DNA from: Frankia alni ACN14a
GTDB taxonomy: Bacteria > Actinomycetota > Actinomycetes > Frankiales > Frankiaceae
NCBI RefSeq assembly: GCF_000058485.1
Contig: NC_008278.1
Location: 3,590,962-3,654,961 of the forward strand
DNA length: 64,000 nucleotides
Reading direction: 5' to 3'
Of this stretch, positions 16,650 through 23,884 are shown in pieces. Made by a program: the position numbers and the translations under genes. Position 1 is the first letter of the stretch. Every line of letters starts with the position of its first letter. Below the pieces are notes generated by a model that saw only the letters and a program-made list of their open reading frames with translations, ran no database searches and was not told the origin of the DNA.

Positions 16650-16971
16650 CCACATCGGCCCGACCACATCGACGACATCAGCGCGGCCCGGCTGGCACCC
16701 CGCACCGGCACGTTGCAGCAGCCCCGGCGCACGGCTTCGTCGGCGACCGCGCCCTTCTCCAGATCGCTTACCTCCCCGTGATCTGATGAGGTAGAGATCA
16801 TCACGCCGCATTGAGGATCCGTGCCTCCGCACGTTGGCTGCCCGGCCTGAAGGGGCTCACCGGCGTCGCTTACCGACAGGCTGGGCGGCCGAAGTCGCAT
16901 CACGTTACGTACCGATCATCTGAGGGTCAATACTTCTTGCCAGAAAGTGTCCGGTCTGGTGCTGTATGTAG

Positions 16972-18615
16972 GTGGCTGGTAAACGTTCGGGCTGGTCGGA
17001 GTTCCGCCGTGCCCAAGAGCTTCAGCAGGCTCGCCTCGAGCGCGAGAAGCGCCAGATCGAGGCGGCGGCGAACCGAGTGCAGAAGGCGACGGAACGGGCG
17101 GGTCGGCAGGCCGAACGCCAGGCCCGGGCTGACGCCCGGCAGCGCGAGCAACTGAACCACGATCTGATGGCAGCGGAGGCCGAAAAGCTGTCCGCCGAGG
17201 TCGACGCTCAGGTTCAGGCGCTGAACGCGCTGCTGAACGGGGCGAATCTGACCCCGTTCTCGTTCGGCAGCCTGCGGCGCGAGACGTGGATCCCCGCCTT
17301 TGACCTGTCGCGCTTCGGGCCGCCGACGCCGGTACCGGACTGGGTCGCCTTCGCTCCGCCCGGCCCGCCGCGCGGGCTGGCGGCGATGCTTGGCGGTCGC
17401 GCCCGCTACGAGCAGGAGCTGGACGAGGCGCAGGGGCGCTACCAGGAGGCCGTCGCCACGGCGCAGCGCGCGGAGGCCGACAGGCAGGAGCGGATCCGCC
17501 GGGCCCGCGGCGACCACCAGCGGCGCGCCGACAGGGAACGCGCCGAGGCTGCCCGGCACAACCAGCAGGTGGAACTCTTCGAGGCTGCCTATCGTGCGGG
17601 CGACACCGACGCAGTCGAGGACTTCGTCGCGCAGATCCTGGACCGGTCGAGCTACCCGGCCGGGTTCCCGAAAGGCCGGCGGCTTGCCTATCGGCCCGAG
17701 CCGCGTGAGATCTGGATCGAGTTCGATCTGCCCACCAACGAGATCGTCCCGCACGAGCGTGGCTTCCGCTACGTCAAGACGCGCAGGACGATCGACACCC
17801 TGGCCCGGGCAGACCGGGACCGTAAGGCTCTCTATGCTTCCGTCGTCGCCCAGACCGCGCTGCGTCACCTGCGGGAGATCTTCGAGACCACCCCGCGGAG
17901 CCTGGTCGACTCCGTTGCCCTCAACGGACACGTGCGAACCCGCGACCCGGGCACCGGCCAGCCTGCCTACCCCTGCCTGATCACCTTCAGCGTGACGCGA
18001 GAGATCTACGAGGGCCTGGACTTCGACCATCTCAAGCCCGTGGACTGCCTGAAGTACCTGAAGGCGATCGTGTCGCCGCACCCGTACGACGTGGAGGCCG
18101 TGACGCCGATCGTCGACTTCGACCTTTCTCGCTACAAGTTCATCGACGACTTCGACGCTGCCGCCGAGCTTGACAGCCGGCCTGACCTGCTGGCCATGGA
18201 CCCGTTCACCTTTGAGCACCTCATTCGCCAGCTCTTCGAGAAAGTCGGGATGACTGGCTGGGCCAAGACGACCCAAGGCTCACGTGACGACGGTGTCGAC
18301 GTCGTCGTCACGGACGCGAACCCAATCACCGGCGGCGTCTGTGTCATCCAGGCCAAGCTCTACAAGCGGGTCGTTCCAGCCGAGGCGGTACGGGCACTCT
18401 GGGGATCGATGGATGACCAGAACGCCACCAAGGGAATCCTGGTCACATCCTCCTGGTTCGGGCCCGCGAGCAGGGAGTTCGTCGCGAAACGCGCCGGGCG
18501 CATCCGCCTCATCGAAGGAGGCGAGCTCAAGGCGCTCCTCGAGGAGCACCTGAACAAGAAGGTCCGCATCGCCCTGCCCAAACCCCCGCCGACCCGCTCC
18601 GGCCCGACGATCTGA
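16972..18615 (+). CDS. Mrr-like restriction endonuclease with N-terminal coiled coil
   Basis: The 547-residue protein starts at GTG 16972. The first ~75 residues are a basic coiled coil (ELQQARLEREKRQIEAAANR), and a second coiled coil runs at ~145-200. A middle domain of unknown type contains FRYVKTRRTIDTLARADRDR. The C-terminal ~130 residues are an Mrr/PD-(D/E)xK nuclease: MDPFTFEHLIRQLFEKVGM, then DDGVDVVV (Asp near 443), then the QAK core of CVIQAKLYKR at residues 460-462. Family knowledge: Mrr enzymes cut modified (often methylated) DNA. Here it stands alone, a defence-type gene overlapping the tail of the converging hypothetical gene. A long stretch with AT-richer bases precedes it. Confidence 0.9.
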   Translation: MAGKRSGWSEFRRAQELQQARLEREKRQIEAAANRVQKATERAGRQAERQARADARQREQLNHDLMAAEAEKLSAEVDAQVQALNALLNGANLTPFSFGSLRRETWIPAFDLSRFGPPTPVPDWVAFAPPGPPRGLAAMLGGRARYEQELDEAQGRYQEAVATAQRAEADRQERIRRARGDHQRRADRERAEAARHNQQVELFEAAYRAGDTDAVEDFVAQILDRSSYPAGFPKGRRLAYRPEPREIWIEFDLPTNEIVPHERGFRYVKTRRTIDTLARADRDRKALYASVVAQTALRHLREIFETTPRSLVDSVALNGHVRTRDPGTGQPAYPCLITFSVTREIYEGLDFDHLKPVDCLKYLKAIVSPHPYDVEAVTPIVDFDLSRYKFIDDFDAAAELDSRPDLLAMDPFTFEHLIRQLFEKVGMTGWAKTTQGSRDDGVDVVVTDANPITGGVCVIQAKLYKRVVPAEAVRALWGSMDDQNATKGILVTSSWFGPASREFVAKRAGRIRLIEGGELKALLEEHLNKKVRIALPKPPPTRSGPTI

Positions 18616-19098
18616 CCCCACCCGGCTCCCCTGTTTGTCAGGTACGGGCAGCACCAAGGGCCAGACTTGGTCGTCGAGGAGCTGAGCCGCGACTCTGGGG
18701 TCCATGAGGTTCGACCAGGCCTGTTCCGCGGGCAGGAGGTGACGCTCGGGAAGGGTGTACTCGGGGAACCAGCCGTCGGTCGCGCAGCCACGGACGCGGG
18801 AGAGGATCACCGCGGTCAGTCCGGTGGGGACGGATCCGGTGATCCGGACCGCGACGTAGGTTTCGTGGTCGGTGTCGGCGCGGACGAGGAGGCCGAGGCG
18901 GAAGCCGGAGAGGTCGATGGCGTGCTCGTGTCCGTCGCGCAGCGAGCCTTGGACGAGGTCGTGGATGGCGGTGCCGAGCCGCTTCGCGAGTCTGGTCCCG
19001 GCTTCTAGGAGCGGATGGTCGAGTTCGTCGAGGGGGACGCTGGCCGGAGGGACGTCCGCGAGTCGGGTCAGGCGGCTCCGGCGGCCTGCGGTCCTCAT
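18280..19098 (-). CDS. Hypothetical protein, second gene of a two-gene operon; 3' part doubtful
   Basis: The start at 19098 overlaps the upstream stop by 4 bp (ATGA). Residues 1-150 look genuine: PLDELDHPLLEAGTRLAKRL, HEHAIDLSGFRLGLLVRADT and VRGCATDGWFPEYTLPERHL. From about 18640 downward, the frame becomes low-quality and continues for 335 bp antisense to the 3' end of the Mrr-like gene. The natural end was probably near 18640, with the present tail created when the nuclease gene arrived. I recognise no domain and assign no function. Confidence 0.55.
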   Translation of the reverse strand: MRTAGRRSRLTRLADVPPASVPLDELDHPLLEAGTRLAKRLGTAIHDLVQGSLRDGHEHAIDLSGFRLGLLVRADTDHETYVAVRITGSVPTGLTAVILSRVRGCATDGWFPEYTLPERHLLPAEQAWSNLMDPRVAAQLLDDQVWPLVLPVPDKQGSRVGSDRRAGAGRRGFGQGDADLLVQVLLEERLELASFDEADAPGAFRDELPARGPEPGGCDQDSLGGVLVIHRSPECPYRLGWNDPLVELGLDDTDAAGDWVRVRDDDVDTVVT

Positions 19099-19520
19099 GC
19101 GGTGGCAGTCGCCACGTGCCGCCGCACGAGCAGGCGACGGGGATGGTCCCGTCGCTTCCGATCCAGCGCCTGCGCGGACGACGGCGCGGGCGACCAGTCC
19201 ACCGCGACGAGATCGCCCACCGGATGGGTGGCCAGGACCTCGTCGTCCCGGCGCAGGTAGACCCCACCGTCCAGGACCGACAGCGCGTCCGCCTCGACGA
19301 ACTTCTCCACCACCTCACCGCTGACGCGGACCTCCACCCGTGCCCGCGGTCCAGCCGCGCGGCGCGAGAGACTTTCCACCTCCTGCTCCAGCAGGGCCGA
19401 CCAGGCCCCGCCCGTCGGCGTCGCGGCCACCAGCCGCCAACCCGCCTGGCCCAGCGAGTTCAGTGTCTCCACGAGACTCTCGGCATCACCGGTCACCATC
19501 TGATAGCGAAACTGGCTCAT
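19095..19520 (-). CDS. Hypothetical protein, first gene of a two-gene operon
   Basis: This 141-residue protein begins MSQFRYQMVTGDAESLVETL and NSLGQAGWRLVAATPTGG, a short alpha/beta pattern like DUF4177-type proteins (a conserved W after a helix: LGxxGWxxV). A middle part with EVRVSGEVVEKFVEADALSV and a basic C-terminus (DRKRRDHPRRLLVRRHVATA) follow. It is translationally coupled to the gene at 18280-19098. Function is unknown. Confidence 0.6.
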   Translation of the reverse strand: MSQFRYQMVTGDAESLVETLNSLGQAGWRLVAATPTGGAWSALLEQEVESLSRRAAGPRARVEVRVSGEVVEKFVEADALSVLDGGVYLRRDDEVLATHPVGDLVAVDWSPAPSSAQALDRKRRDHPRRLLVRRHVATATA

Positions 19521-19870
19521 TCAGTGATTGTCGTAGATCGGTGCGCACGGTCCACTGGGTAGCTGGGTCGGCCCGACGGAAACGGTGACGGGCCGTCGGC
19601 GTTGCACGCAATGCGGAGACCGGCCTTCCATCGCGGCAGCCGGTCTCCGGGAGGGCGATGGGATCGGTGACGCGATCTCGACCGCCGGAAGGTTCTCCAA
19701 GCTGCGCCGCTACCGGACGGCTTCCCGACCGGCACGCGCCACGCCGGATCGCTTGCGGGCGCAGGCCGCCCCGGTCCGCCTGTGCGTCGACGGCCGAATT
19801 CCACGTGCCCCACATCAGCCTGTCGGACGTTCCAGTAGCCGTTGGAAGGCTGTCTATCGGGAGGACAGTC
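19521..19870. other. Intergenic stretch without a supportable gene
   Basis: Reading frames here are arginine/proline-rich in all frames and lack family motifs. I see no RNA gene, insertion sequence or strong hairpin. It lies at the edge of the decaying helicase remnant. Confidence 0.5.
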
Positions 19871-20023
19871 GTGCTGCTGGAGGAGCTCAAGTCAGGGCTG
19901 CGGGTCGACGGGCTCATCCCCGACGAGGCCATCACGGTCATTGTCGCGCAATGGCACGGCTCCGGCGCGCTCGAACTGACCTACAAGACCGCCGCCGGCG
20001 TCCTGGGCCAGCAGACTGCATAG
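19871..20023 (+). pseudogene. N-terminal remnant of a SNF2/DUF3883-type helicase
   Basis: From GTG 19871 the frame reads LLEELKSGLRVDGLIPDEAI, then TVIVAQWHGSGALELTYKTA. This is the characteristic start of large SNF2-like helicases (often with a C-terminal DUF3883 domain) that are common in phage-defence clusters: LEDL.PG..V.GL.....V.V...WHG..AL.LTY. The full protein is usually over 1000 residues; this frame ends after 50 codons at TAG 20021. The remainder is absent from the window. Assignment rests on remembered family pattern. Confidence 0.6.
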
Positions 20024-20172
20024 GCAACCGGATAATCAAAACATCGACCACTCGGGCTTCTGGGGCCGCCGGTCCTCACGCCGGCTGCATCCTGCATCAC
20101 CCGGAAATTGCGAAGGACAGGGCGCCGGCGTGGCCAGTCGAGCAGTCAGCGACGGTCTGCACGAGCACCTGA

Positions 20173-21189
20173 TCACAGCCAGATACCGGGCAGCGGTGGC
20201 GGCATTCGGAAAGTGTGGAAGCGATGCCAGGCGAAGTAGGGCTCCCGGAGCGGTGTCCACCATGGCGTCGTTCGGCCCGTGAAGTGGGCGGCCGCGTAGT
20301 CCATGAGGGTGGGAACTGCCTGAGCATCCGCGGCAACCAGGATTCTCCCGCCCTCATCCACGCTGATGAAACCGTGCTCGTACAGGCTGTCACAGCCGAA
20401 CATGCAGGCGAGCATGCCGACATTGGCGAGATCCCGTCTTTCTTTTTCCGCGCAGGCGGATCTCTTTTTGATATGGGCAGCTACCAGGAACCTGTAGGGG
20501 AAGTTGCGCCCACACAGTGCGCAACGGTCAGCTCCCACGATGAGCAGATGACGCTTGAGGCGCGCCTGCTCGCCGCGCTGAGCCCGTATTACTTCTCGCT
20601 CAAGGGTTCCCTCGAAGAAGGGAGTGGAGGGCGCCGGCTCTTCGGAGTCCTCGAAGAAGCCCTCAGGAACGCCTGCCGTCGGAACATCCAGTCCCCATAG
20701 CCCCGCGAGGTAGTCGGCATCGTCGTCAGTAATGACATGCGCCTGCTGCAGGACAGCCTTCGGATTCCAGCCGATCACGGAGGTCACCTCGGTGAACGGT
20801 ATCCGCACCTGATGAAGATTGCTTATCGCATACATATATTCCCAGGTGAGGCCGTTGTCGTCGTCACCCCAGAGGCGACGCGCGACTCCGGGGCTCCGGA
20901 AACGATAGGCGACAGTGCCGCCGGAGAAGAGCGCCCGACCACTGTAGAAGAAGACGGCATCACCGGCACGGAAGGCGTCGATCTTCTTCCTGTTACTGCC
21001 ACCCTTGCCCGGTGTGAGGCCCCACATCGGCGCCACGCCCTCGGGGAACAACTCCTTGAGCGCGGTCCGATCCTCCGCGGACAACAGATCCTCATGGTCA
21101 GCGAAGCTGACCGGGGTCAGGATGGTGCGCTCATACCTGCCCCGGACAGCCGGTGTGCCCTGCGCTGCCGGCTGTAGCAGGATCCGCAT
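20173..21189 (-). CDS. HNH endonuclease with EVE/PUA-like N-terminal domain (likely modification-dependent)
   Basis: The 338-residue protein starts at ATG 21189. Residues ~50-135 resemble an EVE/ASCH/PUA-like reader domain: MWGLTPGKGGSNRKKIDAFR, then AGDAVFFYSGRALFSGGTVA and LWGDDDNGLTWEYMYAISNL. Residues ~215-300 are an HNH nuclease: RCALCGRNFPYRFLVAAHIK gives the zinc CxxC and the first catalytic histidine (AAHI); Cys and His pairs follow (CMFGCDSLYEHG). Family knowledge: EVE-HNH proteins are type IV enzymes that cut modified DNA; applying this here is inference. The gene is less GC-rich than its neighbours. An imperfect dyad around TCTAGA (21225-21242) lies upstream and may be a control site. 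Confidence 0.85.
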   Translation of the reverse strand: MRILLQPAAQGTPAVRGRYERTILTPVSFADHEDLLSAEDRTALKELFPEGVAPMWGLTPGKGGSNRKKIDAFRAGDAVFFYSGRALFSGGTVAYRFRSPGVARRLWGDDDNGLTWEYMYAISNLHQVRIPFTEVTSVIGWNPKAVLQQAHVITDDDADYLAGLWGLDVPTAGVPEGFFEDSEEPAPSTPFFEGTLEREVIRAQRGEQARLKRHLLIVGADRCALCGRNFPYRFLVAAHIKKRSACAEKERRDLANVGMLACMFGCDSLYEHGFISVDEGGRILVAADAQAVPTLMDYAAAHFTGRTTPWWTPLREPYFAWHRFHTFRMPPPLPGIWL

Positions 21190-21882
21190 GTCGTCTCCGG
21201 GCTGACGCGTGGGTAATCGGACAATCTAGACTTTAGAGTAGACGATTCGGTTGGTTGTCAGCTACCCCGTCCTAGGATCGTCTCGGCACAACGGAACGCG
21301 GATGGATCTCGGTGCGTCTTCCGCTCTGAACGAGTCCGCACCGGCCACCGCTCCGGCGAGCCACTAGATCACCGTCTTCCGCGTGCGGACTCCCTGCACC
21401 TGCGCGATGTCGCCTGCAAGGTCCGTGATGGCAGACGTCGGCCGTTCGCGGTCGACACCAGGCAGTATTTGCGCAGGTCATCAACGGCGGGCGAGGTGAT
21501 TGAAGCAGTGCCGGTGGTGTAGCTGCGACCTGCATCCCGATGATCTCGGCCGCCGTTGATCCGCAGGGGGAAGGACTAGCTGCCCGGTGCGCTGCTGAGT
21601 CGCCGAAGGCCACCTCGCTGGCGCGGAGACGGGCTGCCTATGATTCGGCCGTTCCGGGTCGGTCCGCTGTCTCCTGGATGATGATCCTGACAGTGCGGAT
21701 CGGGTTGGTGCTTCGTCGGGACGCCGGTGGGTGACCGGTGTTACGGTGGCTCCGGCGCACGATGATGAGCAAGGCTGGTGTGTTCTTGCACTGCCCAGTG
21801 ACGGGCAGTGCAGAAGCAGTCACCCACACGTGCCGCGCCTGCGCGACCGGACGGTGCTCAACGCGGGCGTCATCGACATCGC
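21190..21882. other. Gene-poor stretch with one perfect hairpin
   Basis: No frame here shows a family motif; short frames are probably remnants beyond recognition. The only clear structure is the 10-bp perfect inverted repeat at 21787-21812. The stretch separates the HNH gene from the DUF499 remnant. Confidence 0.5.
21787..21812. other. Perfect 10-bp inverted repeat (hairpin)
   Basis: TGCACTGCCC (21787-21796) and GGGCAGTGCA (21803-21812) are exact complements with a 6-nt AGTGAC spacer. It could be a terminator, an insertion scar or a transposon-end remnant; nothing nearby decides this. Confidence 0.6.
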
Positions 21883-22120
21883 GAGCCCAAGACGCGGTTC
21901 TACGGGGTGAAGACCCTGAACTCCGACAAGATCGCCCTCGACTTCAAGAACGGTCGCCGAAGAGATCATCGCCAACCTCCGCCGGGACGGCATCAACCTC
22001 GTCGTGAAAATCGAGATCGAAGCCACGAAGACCACCGGCTTCGAGGAAGGCCAGGTACGCACCGTCTCCGAGAATGCCGGAACCCTGAAGTTCGACCAGT
22101 CAGGCTTCGAGGAGATCTGA
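21883..22120 (+). pseudogene. C-terminal remnant of a DUF499 (anti-phage-associated) ATPase, frameshifted
   Basis: The first part reads EPKTRFYGVKTLNSDKIALD then FKN. About 21951 one extra G shifts the frame, and the continuation VAEEIIANLRRDGINLVVKI, EIEATKTTGFEEGQVRTVSE and NAGTLKFDQSGFEEI is in the next frame, with TGA at 22118-22120. This matches the end of DUF499 proteins, large P-loop ATPases typical of multi-gene phage-defence clusters (also seen with DUF1156 methylases and helicases). The N-terminal ~900 residues are missing. Assignment is from remembered family pattern and is fairly specific. Confidence 0.65.
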
Positions 22121-22180
22121 GCGGCCCGGGCCCGTTCTTTGGCCGCGGTGTCGGTCAGCGCGGTGTCGGTCAGCGCCGCG

Positions 22181-22789
22181 TCATTGATCGGTGTCGTCGT
22201 CCGCTGCCTCCTGCTCCATGGAGGCCCGGCTGGCGTGGAAGATCTCCGCAAAGCTCGCGAAGCGTTCCAGGCCGCCGTACTTCGGCGTGAACTCCCAGGC
22301 CACCCATTCGCCGTCCGGGCCGGGATCGGCCGGATCCAGCAGCCAGAAATCCTCGCCGCTCGCGATCACCAGCGATCGACGGAAGAGCGACAGCATGTCG
22401 CTGTCGTCCTCGTCGTCGTTACGCGGCTCCCCGTAGAGGTCGATGAAACCGGTGCCATCTGGTGTGTCGCGGAACCAGGCAACCTCGGCGCTCGCGTGCA
22501 GCTCGTCGATCCACTCGGCGGGGTTGGGCCAGCCGTCGCTTGTCGCCAGAAAGCTGCGGAAGGTCGGCGGGAGGCGGACGGCCAGGCGTTGCTCGGCCGC
22601 CACCACCGTCTGCTCGGCCGCCGGCTCGTGACCCGCCCAACGATGCTGGATCTGCTCGTCGGAGAGTTCGCCTGGAGCGGCCATGCGCAGATACGTCTCG
22701 CTGTACTCGCGCAGATAATCGCGCCACAGCTCGGGGGTCGTCAGCGCGGGTGCGGCCAGGGGCGCGTCGCCGTCGGCGAGCTTCGACAT
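22181..22789 (-). CDS. SMI1/KNR4 (SUKH) family protein
   Basis: The 202-residue protein starts at ATG 22789. It has the SUKH pattern: AAEQRLAVRLPPTFRSFLAT then SDGWPN, with IDELHASAEVAWFRD and later GEDFWLLDPADPGPDGEWVA W. SUKH proteins commonly act as immunity proteins against contact-dependent or polymorphic toxins, or as general protein-binding modules. No toxin gene is adjacent. It sits between two gene remnants in the accessory region, which fits an orphan immunity gene. The acidic C-terminal tail (EQEAADDDTDQ) is variable. Confidence 0.85.
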   Translation of the reverse strand: MSKLADGDAPLAAPALTTPELWRDYLREYSETYLRMAAPGELSDEQIQHRWAGHEPAAEQTVVAAEQRLAVRLPPTFRSFLATSDGWPNPAEWIDELHASAEVAWFRDTPDGTGFIDLYGEPRNDDEDDSDMLSLFRRSLVIASGEDFWLLDPADPGPDGEWVAWEFTPKYGGLERFASFAEIFHASRASMEQEAADDDTDQ

Positions 22790-22970
22790 GAATCCGGCCT
22801 CCTTGTCGGGAACGTCGGTATTCCGCCAGTCGGCAAGCTATCACGGGCCGATGTTCGCCCCGGACGAGCGCAATGTTGTTTCCCGCGGAATCGACCTGCC
22901 GCAACGAAAGTTCGTTCGCGCCTCCTGGCTTTGGCCGATGAGTTCGGTGGGGGCGCGGGTGTGCCGTCCT

Positions 22971-23193
22971 TCATCCGCCGGTCGTGACGGTGGCCGTCGC
23001 GCGCAGGATGGTGTATTCGGCCAGGTAGGCCTCCGTCTCCCGGCACCCTCGGCGCGGAGAGGGTAAGCACCACGCGGGGATCGCGTTCCCCGTTGCGCAC
23101 CTTCACGTAGCGGCCCCTACGGCCGCCGACGATGTCGTCGCCGTCCAGGCCGATCCAGATGACGCTCACCTGCGGGCTGCCGTGCGGATTGAT
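22971..23193 (-). pseudogene. Remnant of a PPOX-class F420/FMN-dependent protein
   Basis: The minus strand reads INPHGSPQVSVIWIGLDGDD, IVGG and VKVRNGERDPRVVLTLSAP, the core strands of pyridoxamine-phosphate-oxidase-like proteins (GxPxxxxVWxxxDGDxxxxxxxxxxxKxxNxxRDPRV). The frame then shifts; YLAEYTILRATATVTTGG to a stop at 22971 is in another frame. The N-terminus and the C-terminal strands are lost. Non-functional by inspection. Confidence 0.65.
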
Positions 23194-23351
23194 GGACCGG
23201 CATGTGCCAGGCCCGGTCGCACAGACGGCTCACCCCGTAGCATTCCGGTGTGAGCCGGCTACCGTCACCGATCAAGCCGCAGGTGATCGCCGGGCGGAGA
23301 GCAGTCAGATGACCATGCCCGGCAAGGTCCCTGAGTGGGGAGAGGACGGCG

Positions 23352-23861
23352 ATGTCCGCGGAACCGGTTGACCCGACAGGCGACGCCCCCACCGGACGTG
23401 ATCCCGACCGTCCGTCCCCGCCCGATCCCCATCCGGCCGCGGACCCCGACGCGACGCCGCCGATGGACCCAGACTCGGGGCCGGACGCCGAGCCGGGCGC
23501 GCCCGAACCGACGGGCGACGACCGGAAGTCGACCCGTCCGCTCGATTGGGACGGCTCCTTCAGCCGCACCTGGAACGCCGGCATGAGCGAGCAATGGGCG
23601 AACCAGCGCGCCGCCGAGCAGGAACGCGAGTGGGAGGATGAGCAGTTCGAGCGTTTCCACCAGGAAACGGTGCGGCAGGTCGACGCGGAGTCGGCGCGTG
23701 AGGAGGCTCGGCTGCGGGCGGAGCAGGATCGGTCGGCACTGCCGGGCAGTCGGTCCGCGCAGAGCGCGGCGCGTGAAGAGCTCTCCCGTAAGCTGGACAA
23801 GCTTGATCGGCTGGCACCTCCTCTTGTTGATGACTCGGACGCAGCCGACCGGCCAGAGTGA
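23352..23861 (+). CDS. Hypothetical acidic protein with Pro/Asp-rich head and coiled-coil tail
   Basis: The 169-residue protein starts at ATG 23352. The first ~65 residues are a disordered Pro/Asp/Glu stretch. The second half is a charged helix with coiled-coil spacing (NQRAAEQEREWEDEQFERFH, QVDAESAREEARLRAEQDRS). No membrane segment or known domain is visible. It converges on the TIR-NB-ARC gene, 23 bp apart at their stops. Whether it belongs to that system is unknown. Confidence 0.6.
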   Translation: MSAEPVDPTGDAPTGRDPDRPSPPDPHPAADPDATPPMDPDSGPDAEPGAPEPTGDDRKSTRPLDWDGSFSRTWNAGMSEQWANQRAAEQEREWEDEQFERFHQETVRQVDAESAREEARLRAEQDRSALPGSRSAQSAAREELSRKLDKLDRLAPPLVDDSDAADRPE

Positions 23862-23884
23862 TCAAGTCGCAGCCTGACCGACGA

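Noticed and set aside
21190-21882. Possible transposase or insertion sequence between the HNH gene and the DUF499 remnant
   Set aside because: No DDE, HUH or recombinase motif in any frame and no terminal inverted repeats apart from the isolated 10-bp hairpin.
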